28,637 bases of DNA, taken from assembly GCA_019415645.1 (NCBI GenBank), contig DXYV01000019.1, forward strand, positions 1 to 28,637, in the 5' to 3' direction. The stretch's first letter is position 1. Each line of letters begins with the position of its first letter. Both the position numbers and the translations under genes were made by a program. Positions 15,898 to 23,605 of the stretch are shown here, one piece after another. The notes below the pieces were generated by a model, which made no database searches, had not been told where the DNA came from, and saw nothing but the letters and a program-made list of their open reading frames with translations. The stretch is from Clostridiales bacterium (GTDB lineage Bacteria; Bacillota; Clostridia; Oscillospirales; Oscillospiraceae).

Positions 15898-16480
15898 GTA
15901 ACAGATTCTCCAATTCTGTTTTGAATTTTTGCAGGGCGATTCCCCGGTGGGAAATGGCGTTTTTCTCCTCCGGCGTCAGCTGCGCAAAGGTCTTTTTCAG
16001 GGACGGCACGAAAAAGATGGGGTCGTAGCCAAAGCCATCCTCCCCCCGCGGCGCGTAGGCCAGAGTCCCGGCGCACTCGCCCTGTGTCTCGATGCTCCGG
16101 CCGTCCGGGAACACGCAGCAGATGGCGGAGACGAAGCGGCACTTCCGGTCCAGCATGCCCCGCATGTTCTCCAGCAGCAGCCGGTAGCGCCCCGCGTCGT
16201 CCAGCTCCGGCCCGCCATAGCGGGCGGAGTACACGCCGGGCGCGCCGTTCAGCGCGTCCACACACAGTCCGGAGTCGTCGGCGATGGCGGGCAGTCCGGC
16301 GGCCTGGCACACCGCCTCCGCCTTGAGACGGGCGTTTTCCGCAAAGGTCGTCCCGGTCTCCTCCACTTCCACGTCCACGCCGGCCTCCGCCTCAGAGATC
16401 ACCTCCACGCCCAGAGCGGAGAGGATGTCGTTCATCTCCCGCAGTTTCTTTGGATTTTTGCTGGCCAACACTAATTTCAT
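15881..16480 (-). CDS. rdgB: XTP/dITP diphosphatase (RdgB/HAM1 family)
   Basis: 199 aa from the ATG at 16480. It hydrolyses non-canonical purine triphosphates (XTP, dITP, ITP) to keep them out of nucleic acids. MKLVLASKNPKKLREM is the typical start with the SxNxxK nucleotide-binding motif. DDSGLCVDAL is the catalytic Asp region, GVYSARYGG follows, and FGYDPIFFVP is the substrate-binding stretch. SHRGIAL is near the end. The ATG overlaps the rph stop as ATGA, which decides the start against a longer in-frame reading from 16543. rph-rdgB pairing is common in Firmicutes. Confidence 0.96.
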   Translation of the reverse strand: MKLVLASKNPKKLREMNDILSALGVEVISEAEAGVDVEVEETGTTFAENARLKAEAVCQAAGLPAIADDSGLCVDALNGAPGVYSARYGGPELDDAGRYRLLLENMRGMLDRKCRFVSAICCVFPDGRSIETQGECAGTLAYAPRGEDGFGYDPIFFVPSLKKTFAQLTPEEKNAISHRGIALQKFKTELENLLHGSDK

Positions 16481-17202
16481 GTCGTCTGCCCCTCCAAAAC
16501 GGACCGCTGGAGCGCCTGAATCTCCGCCAGACCCTTCCGGCACAGCTCCACCAGGGCCTGCTGCTCCTCTACCGTGAAGGGCCGCCCCTCTCCGGTGGCC
16601 TGGAGCTCCACCAGACGGCCGTCGCCGGTCATGACGCAGTTCAGGTCCACCTGCGCGGCGGAATCCTCCTCATAGCACAAGTCCAGCAGCAGCTCGTCGT
16701 TGACGATACCCGCCGACACGGCGCTCACGCAGTTCACCAGGGGCATCTCGGGAATCACCCCGTCCTGCACCAGCTTATAGAGGGCCAGGGACAAGGCCAC
16801 AAATCCCCCGGTGACACTGGCAGTGCGGGTGCCGCCGTCTCCCTGGAGCACATCGCAGTCGATCTGGATGGTCCGGGGACCCAGCTTTTTCCTATCCACG
16901 CAAACCCGCAGAGCCCGGCCGATGAGGCGCTGGATCTCCGCCGAGCGCGGCGAGAGTTTCAGCTTGGAAATATCCCGCTTGGAGCGCTCCCGGTTGGCCC
17001 GGGGCAGCATGGAATACTCCGCCGTTACCCAGCCCTCTCCTTCGGGGACGTGGGGCGGGACCTTCTCCTCCACCGAGGCCGCGCAGAGCACCTTGGTGTT
17101 CCCGCAGGTGATGAGGGCGCTGCCCTCGGGAAACTTCACAAAATCCGTTCTGATCTCAATGGGACGCAGCTGGTCCCAGGCCCTTCCGTCCAGACGGGAC
17201 AT
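16477..17202 (-). CDS. rph: ribonuclease PH
   Basis: 241 aa, full length for this phosphorolytic 3'-5' exoribonuclease that trims tRNA 3' ends. Signatures are RTDFVKFPEGSALITCGNTK near residue 18, GWVTAEYSMLPRAN near 57, the RPH Arg-rich loop RERSKRD, and DCDVLQGDGGTRTASVTGG near 120, which holds the phosphate- and metal-binding residues. AAAGGAG lies 9 nt upstream of the ATG. It is followed at once by rdgB (ATGA overlap) and preceded by the small membrane protein. Confidence 0.97.
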   Translation of the reverse strand: MSRLDGRAWDQLRPIEIRTDFVKFPEGSALITCGNTKVLCAASVEEKVPPHVPEGEGWVTAEYSMLPRANRERSKRDISKLKLSPRSAEIQRLIGRALRVCVDRKKLGPRTIQIDCDVLQGDGGTRTASVTGGFVALSLALYKLVQDGVIPEMPLVNCVSAVSAGIVNDELLLDLCYEEDSAAQVDLNCVMTGDGRLVELQATGEGRPFTVEEQQALVELCRKGLAEIQALQRSVLEGQTT

Positions 17203-17222
17203 GGCCGTTCGCTCCTTTCCGC

Positions 17223-17480
17223 TTATCCGGCGATCAGCCGGTACAAATAATAGACGATTCCGGCGGCCAGGGCCACGCTGAGCACGGCCCCCACCGCCTT
17301 GGCCACCTTGATGGTGTCCTCCGGAATTTCCTCATAAATATACTTGTGCTTCAAAAACCACTCGGGCTTGAGGGTATAGGCCAGGGAAAAGACCAGCGCG
17401 ATTCCCAGCAGCACCAGCATGGGCACCGGCTGCGCAAACAGCACGCCCAGCCGCTCCAGGGATTTGTCCAGCTCACTCAT
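17223..17480 (-). CDS. small two-helix membrane protein, function unknown
   Basis: 85 aa. Helix 1 spans about 17-38 (PMLVLLGIALVFSLAYTL), a short charged loop with KPEWFLKHKYIYEEIPED follows, and helix 2 spans about 59-82. No known motif is recognised. It starts inside the end of ftsY (ATGA overlap) and lies 20 nt before rph, so it is translated as part of the smc-ftsY-rph unit. Good codon use and tight coupling make it a real gene. A role linked to membrane insertion alongside FtsY is only a guess from position. Confidence 0.78.
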   Translation of the reverse strand: MSELDKSLERLGVLFAQPVPMLVLLGIALVFSLAYTLKPEWFLKHKYIYEEIPEDTIKVAKAVGAVLSVALAAGIVYYLYRLIAG

Positions 17481-18343
17481 AGCAGCGCCTCCACATAGGA
17501 TTGGGCGTCAAAGGGCTGGAGATCGTCCACGCCCTCGCCCAGGCCCACAAATTTCACCGGCAGCCCCAGCTCCTTGGCGATGGCCACCACGATTCCGCCC
17601 TTGGCCGTGCCGTCCAGCTTGGTCAGCACAATACCGGTCAGCCCCGCGCTCTCCCGGAACTGCTTGGCCTGGATCAGGCCGTTCTGTCCCGTGGTGGCGT
17701 CCAGCACCAGCAGGGTCTCCCGGGCACAGTCGGGCAGCTCCCGGTCCACCACGCGGCTGATCTTGTTCAGCTCGTTCATCAGGTTCTGCTTGTTGTGCAG
17801 GCGGCCCGCCGTGTCGATGAGCACCACGTCAGTCCCCCGGGCCTTGGCGGCAGCCAGGGCGTCATAGACCACCGAGGCGGGGTCGGCCCCCTCGTGCTGC
17901 TTGACAATGTCCACCCCGGCCCGTTCGGCCCAGATGGTCAGCTGGTCGGCGGCGGCGGCCCGGAAGGTGTCGCCTGCGGCCAGCAGGACCTTTTTCCCCT
18001 CCCGCTTCCAGCGGGCGGCCAGCTTGCCGATGGTGGTGGTCTTGCCCACGCCGTTCACGCCGATAAACAGGGCGACGGAAGGCCGGGTGGACAGGTTCAC
18101 CGTCCCATCCTGTTCCGTAAGGTATTCCGCCAAAATCCCGCGCATGCAGGCCCGGGCGCCCTCCGTGTCCTTGATCTTCTGCGCCTTGCAGCGGCTTTTC
18201 AGCTCCTCCACGGCCTCCATGGTGGTGTCCATACCCACGTCGGCCATGATGAGGGATTCCTCCAGCTCGTCGTAGAAGTCGTCGTCCAGCTGAGAGAAGC
18301 CGTTAAAAATTCCAATTTTCTTGATCCGGTCAAATAGTCCCAT
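17477..18343 (-). CDS. ftsY: signal recognition particle receptor FtsY
   Basis: 288 aa SRP GTPase. It receives ribosome-SRP complexes at the membrane for co-translational insertion. The N domain is about 1-75. The G domain follows with G1 GVNGVGKTTT (95-104), DTFRAAAADQL (125-135), G3 DTAGRLHNK (177-185), TKLDGTAKGG (241-250) and GLGEGVDDLQPF near the end. The acidic A domain is very short, as in many Gram-positives. Start ATG at 18343 with AAGGAG upstream. It lies 97 nt after smc, in the conserved smc-ftsY order; no promoter was recognised in the gap. Confidence 0.97.
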   Translation of the reverse strand: MGLFDRIKKIGIFNGFSQLDDDFYDELEESLIMADVGMDTTMEAVEELKSRCKAQKIKDTEGARACMRGILAEYLTEQDGTVNLSTRPSVALFIGVNGVGKTTTIGKLAARWKREGKKVLLAAGDTFRAAAADQLTIWAERAGVDIVKQHEGADPASVVYDALAAAKARGTDVVLIDTAGRLHNKQNLMNELNKISRVVDRELPDCARETLLVLDATTGQNGLIQAKQFRESAGLTGIVLTKLDGTAKGGIVVAIAKELGLPVKFVGLGEGVDDLQPFDAQSYVEALL

Positions 18344-18440
18344 TGGTGTGCTGCTCCTTATTTGCTCTTCTGTTTTTACGCCGTTCCAATCATTCGCCGG
18401 GGCGATCTGGTCCGGCCGCCGGCCGGCGTGCTCTGCGGCG

Positions 18441-21400
18441 TCACTTGATCTTCAGTTCTTTTTCCACATCATTCAGGTTGATCGTCAGCATCCGCGATAC
18501 CCCTTGTTCCTGCATGGTGACGCCGTAGAGCACGTCGGCTTCCTCCATGGTGCCCCGGCGGTGGGTGATGACGATAAACTGGGTCTTGTCGCTCATCCGC
18601 CGCAGATACTGGGCAAAGCGCACCACGTTGGCGTCGTCCAGCGCGGCCTCGATCTCGTCCATCACACAGAAGGGGGTGGGCCGCACCTTCAAAATCGCGA
18701 AATAGAGGGCGATGGCCACAAAGGCCTTTTCGCCGCCGGAGAGCAGCGAAATGATCTTCAGCGCCTTGCCCGGCGGCTGGACCTTGATCTCGATGCCGCA
18801 GTTGAGGATGTCGTTCTCGTCCTCCAGCTCCAGAGTCGCCTTTCCGCCCCGGAACAGCTCCGCAAAGGTCTGCTGGAAGGTCTCGTTGATCAGCCGGAAC
18901 TGAGTGGCAAAGATGGTGGTCATCTCCTGGGTGATCCCGGAGATGATGGTCTGAAGCTCCCTGCGCGCCTTCTCCACGTCGTCCCGCTGGTCGGTAAAAT
19001 AGGTGTAGCGCTCATTGACCCGCTGGAACTCCTCCACCGCGTCTGGGTTGATGCTGCCCAGGGCGGAGATCTCCCGCTTCAGCTCCGAGATCCGCCGGCT
19101 GGCCTTGGGCACGCTCTCCAGCTCCACCCGCAGGGCCTTGGCCGCCTCGTGGGAGAGCTCATAGGTCTCCCACAGCTTATCCAAAAGCTGCTTTTCTTCC
19201 AGGGCGGAGGCGATCTTCTTCTGCTCCAGCAATGAGACCTCCCGCTCCATCCCCAGCAGCTGCTCGTTTTTCTCCCGGCAGTCCCGGTCCGTCTGGTTGC
19301 GCTTGCCCTCCAAGGCCAGCTTCTCCTCATTCAGACGACGGATGGCCTCGTTTTGTTCCGCGCCGCCGCTGCGCAGCTCGCGCAGCTGTGCTTCGGCCTC
19401 CACGATTCGCCCGTCCAGCGTCTGGTTCTGGGCCGCCAGCTGGGCAATGGTCTCCAGCCGCTGGGTCCGGTCGCCGCTCAGGTCCTGGCGCAGGTGCTCC
19501 AGTTCCTCCAGTGCCTTCTGGGAGGCAGCCTGCTCGCCCTCCAGGGCGGCCAGCGCCGCATTGGCCGCGGCGGCCTGCTCCCGCAGGACGGCCAGCGTCT
19601 CCTGCAGATCGGTCTGCCCCTGGGTCTTGGCCTCCGCCTCCGCCCGCAGCGCGGCGGCAGAACCCTCCAGCTGCGCGATTCGCGCCTTGGCTTGCTCTGT
19701 ATCCCGCTGGTTTTCCTCCACCCGGCTGCTGAACTGGCCCAGCTCCGTTTTGGTGGCCTCCAGCTGAGCGCTCACATCCCGCAGGTAGGTCTCCGCGCTC
19801 TCCGCCCGCTCGCTCTGCTTCAGGATGGCGTCCTCCGCCTCCCGCAACTGAGCTCGTGCGGTGTCCAGCTCATAGTTTGCCGCAGTCAGTTCCCGGTTGG
19901 CCGCCGCCACGGCCTGTTCGGCCTCCTTACGGTCGGCCTCCAGCTTCTCCCGCTGGGTGTTCAGCCGTTCCAGCTCATTGGCTCGGGAGAGGATTCCCGC
20001 GCTGCGGGACACCGAGCCGCCGGTCATGGAGCCGCCGGCGTTGAGCACCTGGCCGTCCAGCGTCACGATGCGGAAGCGGTGGCGGTACTTCCGGGCGATG
20101 GCCAGGGCGCTGTCCATATCCTGGGCAATGACGATGCGCCCCAGCAGGTTGGAAAAAATAGCAGCATAAGCAGGCCCGCACTCGATCAGCTCGTCGCCCA
20201 TGCCTACAAATCCCGGCTCCTGGCGCACCCCGGCCTCCCGGAACTCGGCGGGCCGGATGGTATTCATGGGCAGGAAGGTGGCCCGGCCGCCGTCCCGCCG
20301 CTTGAGGAAGGCGATGGCGTGCTTGCCGTCCTCGTCGGTCTCCACCACCAGATTCTGCATAGCGCCGCCCAGGGCGATCTCCACCGCCACGGCATAGGGG
20401 TCGGGCACATGGAGCAGTCCGGCCACCGGTCCGTGGATGCCGCGGAGCTCCCCCCGCTGGGCCTGAGCCATGACCAGCTTGACCGCTTTATTATACCCCT
20501 CGTAGGACTTTTCCAGTTCCGTCAGCATATGGATGCGGGAGGCCAAATTGTTTTCGTCCATCTGGAGCCGCCGCAGCCGTTCCCCGGCCTCCTCCGCCTT
20601 GCGGCGGCGGGTCTGGGTGCGCAGCTCGTAGCCCTGGATGACGTTCCGGATGGAATCCCGCTCCTCCGTCGCCTGATCCAGCTCCTGCCGCACCTGCCGG
20701 GCGGAGTCCTGCGCCCGGGTCTGCTTCTCTTCCAGCGCGATTTGGTCCCGGCGGAGGGTCTCTTCCCGGTCCATCAGCTCCTGGGCGGCGGCGGCCAGAG
20801 CGGAGAGCAGAGCCTTGGCCTCCGCGGCGGAGGCATTCTCCAGCCCCTCCTGCTCCCGCAGGCGCTCCAACTCGCCCCGCAGCGCGCCCGCGGACCGGGC
20901 CGCATCGTCGCTCTGCCGGGCCAGCTCCGCCAGCTTCTCGTTCAGCCCGGCCCGCTCCGCTTCGATTCCCACCAGGCGCTCTTTCCGCTCGGTGATCTGT
21001 CCCGAGATCGAGCCGGCACGCCCCTCCTGCTGGTCCAGCTCGGCCTGGATGCGGGCGGCGTTGGCTTCGTTGTTTTTGCGATCGTTTTTCAGCAGCTCCA
21101 GCTGCCGCTCGCAGCTGTGGGCATCGGCCTCCATCCTAGACAGCTCAAAGCGAATCCGGTCGGCCTCCACATCCTTCTCCCGCATCTGGGCGGCATAGTC
21201 CTCTGAAGCGGCGTACAGCCGCTCCAGCTCCTCCTTGGCCTGGCTCTGCTGGCGGGCGGCCGTCTCATAGTCTGCCGCCACCTTGATGCTGTTGGCCCGC
21301 AGACGCTCCAGCTGCTCCAGCCAGACGGAGATCTCCAGCCCCTTCAGTTCGTCCCGCAGGACCAGAAATTTCTTGGTCTTTTCCGCCTGTACCCGCAGGG

Positions 21401-22010
21401 GCTCCACCTGGAGCTCCAGCTCGTCGATCTTGTCGTTGACCCGCACCAGATTTTCCTCGGTTCGCTCCAGCTTGCGCTCCGCTTCCTCTTTGCGGTGGCG
21501 GAAGCGGGAGATTCCGGCCGCCTCCTCAAAGATCTCTCGCCGGTCAGCGCTCTTGACCGAGAGAATTTCGTCGATTCGGCCCTGGCCGATCATGGAATAG
21601 CCCTCCCGGCCCAGGCCGGTGTCCATGAACAGCTCGTTGATGTCTTTCAGGCGGCAGGTGCGGCGGTTGATGTAGTATTCGCTCTCCCCGGAGCGGTAGT
21701 AGCGGCGGGTCACCATGACCTCGCTCTCCTCCAGGTCGAAAATATGCGCGGTGTTGTCCAGCACCAGGGAGACCTCGGCGAAGCCCAGGCCCTTGCGCTT
21801 GGCGGTGCCGTCAAAAATGACGTCCTCCATCTTGTTGCCCCGCAGGGTCCGGGTGGACTGCTCCCCCATGACCCAGCGGATCGCGTCGGCAATATTCGAT
21901 TTTCCGGAGCCATTGGGTCCGACGATGGCGGTAATGTCCTCGCTGAAGGAGAGCACCGTCTTTTCCGGGAAAGATTTGAAGCCCTGAATCTCCAACGCTT
22001 TCAGATACAA
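18441..22010 (-). CDS. smc: chromosome segregation protein SMC
   Basis: 1189 aa from the TTG at 22010, chosen because GAGGTG lies 6 nt upstream and the protein then opens with YLKALEIQGFKSF, the usual SMC start; a GTG nine bases earlier sits on the ribosome site. Walker A GPNGSGKSNI is near residue 31. Long coiled-coil arms (about 165-490 and 670-1010) flank the hinge (about 500-660, with GPVAGLLHVPDPYAVAVEI). The ABC signature LLSGGEKAFVAIAL and Walker B CVMDEIEAALDD are near the C-terminus. SMC dimers with ScpA and ScpB organise and segregate the chromosome. The usual rnc-smc-ftsY order is broken here by uup, a GNAT gene and three repeat elements upstream. Confidence 0.98.
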   Translation of the reverse strand: MYLKALEIQGFKSFPEKTVLSFSEDITAIVGPNGSGKSNIADAIRWVMGEQSTRTLRGNKMEDVIFDGTAKRKGLGFAEVSLVLDNTAHIFDLEESEVMVTRRYYRSGESEYYINRRTCRLKDINELFMDTGLGREGYSMIGQGRIDEILSVKSADRREIFEEAAGISRFRHRKEEAERKLERTEENLVRVNDKIDELELQVEPLRVQAEKTKKFLVLRDELKGLEISVWLEQLERLRANSIKVAADYETAARQQSQAKEELERLYAASEDYAAQMREKDVEADRIRFELSRMEADAHSCERQLELLKNDRKNNEANAARIQAELDQQEGRAGSISGQITERKERLVGIEAERAGLNEKLAELARQSDDAARSAGALRGELERLREQEGLENASAAEAKALLSALAAAAQELMDREETLRRDQIALEEKQTRAQDSARQVRQELDQATEERDSIRNVIQGYELRTQTRRRKAEEAGERLRRLQMDENNLASRIHMLTELEKSYEGYNKAVKLVMAQAQRGELRGIHGPVAGLLHVPDPYAVAVEIALGGAMQNLVVETDEDGKHAIAFLKRRDGGRATFLPMNTIRPAEFREAGVRQEPGFVGMGDELIECGPAYAAIFSNLLGRIVIAQDMDSALAIARKYRHRFRIVTLDGQVLNAGGSMTGGSVSRSAGILSRANELERLNTQREKLEADRKEAEQAVAAANRELTAANYELDTARAQLREAEDAILKQSERAESAETYLRDVSAQLEATKTELGQFSSRVEENQRDTEQAKARIAQLEGSAAALRAEAEAKTQGQTDLQETLAVLREQAAAANAALAALEGEQAASQKALEELEHLRQDLSGDRTQRLETIAQLAAQNQTLDGRIVEAEAQLRELRSGGAEQNEAIRRLNEEKLALEGKRNQTDRDCREKNEQLLGMEREVSLLEQKKIASALEEKQLLDKLWETYELSHEAAKALRVELESVPKASRRISELKREISALGSINPDAVEEFQRVNERYTYFTDQRDDVEKARRELQTIISGITQEMTTIFATQFRLINETFQQTFAELFRGGKATLELEDENDILNCGIEIKVQPPGKALKIISLLSGGEKAFVAIALYFAILKVRPTPFCVMDEIEAALDDANVVRFAQYLRRMSDKTQFIVITHRRGTMEEADVLYGVTMQEQGVSRMLTINLNDVEKELKIK

Positions 22011-22049
22011 TAGGAGCACCTCGTTTGTCTAGGGTGATTGGAATGAAAT

Positions 22050-22078
22050 ATTATATCAATTTTTCTGGAAAATTGCAA
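22050..22078 (-). promoter_or_regulatory. sigma-A promoter of smc
   Basis: Minus-strand TTGCAA (22073-22078), 17-nt spacer, TATAAT (22050-22055), 40 nt upstream of the TTG start. It lies about 50 nt downstream of the terminator in repeat copy A, so smc-ftsY-rph is transcribed independently of upstream genes. Confidence 0.85.
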
Positions 22079-22117
22079 TCCGCTTTCCAGTATTCTCTGC
22101 CGGACTTGCGCATACCC

Positions 22118-22323
22118 CCGGAATCAAAAAACCGCCCCTTGCGGAGCGGAGAGATTTTTGTCCGCGCCCCGCCGCGGCGATTGCCGCGGCGGGGGTTGGC
22201 GTTGGTTCAAAAGAGAGAGGAGGATCAGTAAGTAATACCATTGCTTGCTGACAAGTACAGCATACCACATCCTGGGCAGAATTGTTTGACGAAATTTGAA
22301 TATCTCCTGAATATTTTATGAAC
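22118..22323 (-). repeat. intergenic structured repeat, copy A (candidate small RNA gene)
   Basis: Related to copies B and C and in the same orientation. Read on the minus strand it holds: RTTCA-type repeats (22295-22323); an extended -10 box, TGTGGTATGCT (22259-22269), without a clear -35; the pyrimidine tract ATCCTCCTCTCTCTT (22211-22225); the hairpin CCCCGCCGCGGC/GCCGCGGCGGGG with loop AATC (22167-22194); and an 18-nt hairpin followed by six T (22126-22149). If it is transcribed from the extended -10 box, the RNA would be about 128 nt (roughly 22125-22252). It is the most diverged copy in the promoter half. Function unknown. Confidence 0.8.
22126..22149 (-). terminator. intrinsic terminator in repeat copy A
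   Basis: CCGCTCCGCAAGGGGCGG on the minus strand folds with one A-C mismatch and loop GCAA, then six T. Copy C has the same hairpin with a C-G to U-A pair exchange, which supports a conserved structure. Confidence 0.8.
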
Positions 22324-22510
22324 GTCTCCTGTCCGGTTTGAACCAAGTGGAGCCCGCTCCCCGCGCCCCCGTTCCGGGGAAAATCTGCCGCGCGAAGAAA
22401 CCGCGTTGTGCTTTATTCCGCAGATATTATTCTAGAACGCTTTTGTTTCGATTTCCACCTCAATTTGGCTACATTTGGTTACAGTATTATGACAAATCTC
22501 CGGATACAGG
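22324..22510. other. spacer between repeat copies A and B, no gene seen
   Basis: A 187-bp stretch, AT-rich in its right half (22430-22500). It contains one short hairpin, CCCCG/CGGGG near 22368-22380, without a T-run. No ORF with a ribosome site and no clear promoter were found. Confidence 0.5.
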
Positions 22511-22671
22511 CCGAGCCCCGCCGCAGCTTTCGCTGCGGCGGGGCTCGGTGTCGGTTCAAAAAGAGAAGAGAGAGGAGGATGTATGTCATTGCTTCCTGAC
22601 GAGTATAGAATACCACATCCGGGAAAAAAGTGTTTGCCAGACTTTGAATATCTTCTGAACATTTCGTGAAC
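22511..22671 (-). repeat. intergenic structured repeat, copy B
   Basis: The promoter half (22585-22671) matches copy C at all but 4 of 88 positions by my count, including the RTTCA repeats and the extended -10 TGTGGTATTCT (22607-22617). The pyrimidine tract is longer than in A and C (CATCCTCCTCTCTCTTCTC). The GC hairpin (22511-22548) is extended to 17 bp. It carries GCAGC/GCTGC where A and C have GCGGC/GCCGC, a compensatory pair change. The final terminator hairpin with T6 is missing, so this copy may be truncated at its 3' end or may terminate at the long hairpin. Confidence 0.8.
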
Positions 22672-22750
22672 GAAGTGCCGAGTTGTCGGGGAGCCGCGCG
22701 CCGTGAGCAGGCGAGGCATGACAACAATGAAGTGCCAAGCCGTCGCGAGC
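22672..22750. repeat. pair of imperfect direct repeats around an inverted repeat
   Basis: GAAGTGCCGAGTTGTCGGGG (from 22672) and GAAGTGCCAAGCCGTCGCGA (from 22729) are similar units 57 bp apart. GTTGTC (22682-22687) and GACAAC (22720-22725) form a stem enclosing GC-rich sequence. It lies directly downstream of the GNAT gene and touches copy B. It may be a REP-like element or a weak terminator. Confidence 0.45.
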
Positions 22751-22785
22751 TGCGCGGATGGACCAGAGCGGGGACCGCCCCCAGG

Positions 22786-23310
22786 TCACAGCGTGATCCA
22801 ATAGACCTGCACCCAGTTCCCGTCCTCGCACAAAAATTCCCGCTCCAGCCGCCCGCCGCAGGCCAGAATCATGGCCCTGGAGCCGGCGTTCGCCCGGTTG
22901 CAGGCCACCATGACCTGCTCCAAAGGAAGGGTGCGTGCATAGGCCAGCGCCAGCCGCAGGATCTGGACGCCATAGCCCTTCTTCCGCTCGCTGGGCCGCA
23001 CGCCTACTCCGATGTGTCCCCCGTAGGCGCGCAAAAATGCATTCAGGGTGTGCCGGATATCCGCCATGCCCACTACGCGGCCGTCCTCCCGCCGCACCAC
23101 GGCAAAGGTGGAGGCCGCCACCCAGTCGGAATGGACGGTCTCCGGCCGTGCGTTTTCCTCGGTCCGGCGGAGCCAATCCTCATACTCCATGCGCTCCAGC
23201 TGGGCGCCGCCATGGAGCACGGTCTCCCCCTGGGCAAAGTGCTCGGCCCGATAGTCCAGCAGGGCCTCCCGCATGGCCTGCGTCGGCCGGACCAGCGTCA
23301 AATGCTCCAT
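22786..23310 (-). CDS. GNAT-family N-acetyltransferase
   Basis: 174 aa. The Gcn5-related acetyltransferase fold is supported by the central strand FAVVRREDGRVVGMADIRH (about 69-87) and the strand and loop GVGVRPSERKKGYGVQIL (about 101-118), where RKKGYG is the acetyl-CoA pyrophosphate-binding turn. VMVACNRANAGSRAMILACGG (about 133-153) contains the conserved Asn. The end, with FLCEDGNWVQVYW, resembles RimJ/RimL-like and small-molecule acetyltransferases. Substrate unknown. The start at 23310 follows a GGAAGGGGGG site. It sits alone between repeat copies C and B; a possible extended -10 (TGGTAAACT near 23340-23348) could serve it. Confidence 0.88.
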   Translation of the reverse strand: MEHLTLVRPTQAMREALLDYRAEHFAQGETVLHGGAQLERMEYEDWLRRTEENARPETVHSDWVAASTFAVVRREDGRVVGMADIRHTLNAFLRAYGGHIGVGVRPSERKKGYGVQILRLALAYARTLPLEQVMVACNRANAGSRAMILACGGRLEREFLCEDGNWVQVYWITL

Positions 23311-23383
23311 CCGCTGTCCCCCCTTCCCGCGTCGTTTCTTTCAGTTTACCAGACGGTCCTGCAAAACGCCAGATCCATTTCTC

Positions 23384-23588
23384 CGGGAATCAAAAAACCG
23401 CCTCTTGCGAGACGGAGTGATTTTGGTCCGCGCCCCGCCGCGGCATCGGCCGCGGCGGGGGTTGGCATAGGTTCAAAAAGAGAGAGAGGGAGGATGTGTG
23501 TGTCATTGCTTCCTGACGAGTATAGAATACCACACCCCGGAAAAAAGTGTTTGCCAGACTTTGAATATCTTCTGAACAATCCGTGAAC
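23384..23588 (-). repeat. intergenic structured repeat, copy C (candidate small RNA gene)
   Basis: The most complete copy. On the minus strand it starts 17 nt after the uup stop with GTTCA, GTTCA and ATTCA repeats spaced 10-11 nt (23563-23588). Next come the extended -10 TGTGGTATTCT (23524-23534) without a -35 match, the pyrimidine tract CATCCTCCCTCTCTC, and the hairpin CCCCGCCGCGGC/GCCGCGGCGGGG with loop CGAT (23433-23460). It ends in the terminator hairpin with T6. The predicted RNA is about 127 nt (roughly 23391-23517). An alternative is that the element descends from a small ORF starting at the TTG next to the second repeat. Confidence 0.82.
23392..23415 (-). terminator. intrinsic terminator in repeat copy C
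   Basis: CCGTCTCGCAAGAGGCGG on the minus strand (23398-23415) with loop GCAA, then six T (23392-23397). Confidence 0.82.
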
Positions 23589-23605
23589 GGTTCCTTAGGA
23601 TTTTC

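Noticed and set aside
16481..16543. A longer N-terminus for rdgB.
   Set aside because: It would lie inside rph and add residues unlike the family; the ATGA overlap marks the start at 16480.
19353..21206. A 617-aa plus-strand open frame opposite smc.
   Set aside because: Mirror of the SMC coiled coil; composition and periodicity are artefactual.
22118..23588. A CRISPR array or insertion sequence in the repeat cluster.
   Set aside because: The copies are long, diverged and irregularly spaced with genes between them; there are no spacers, transposase or terminal inverted repeats.
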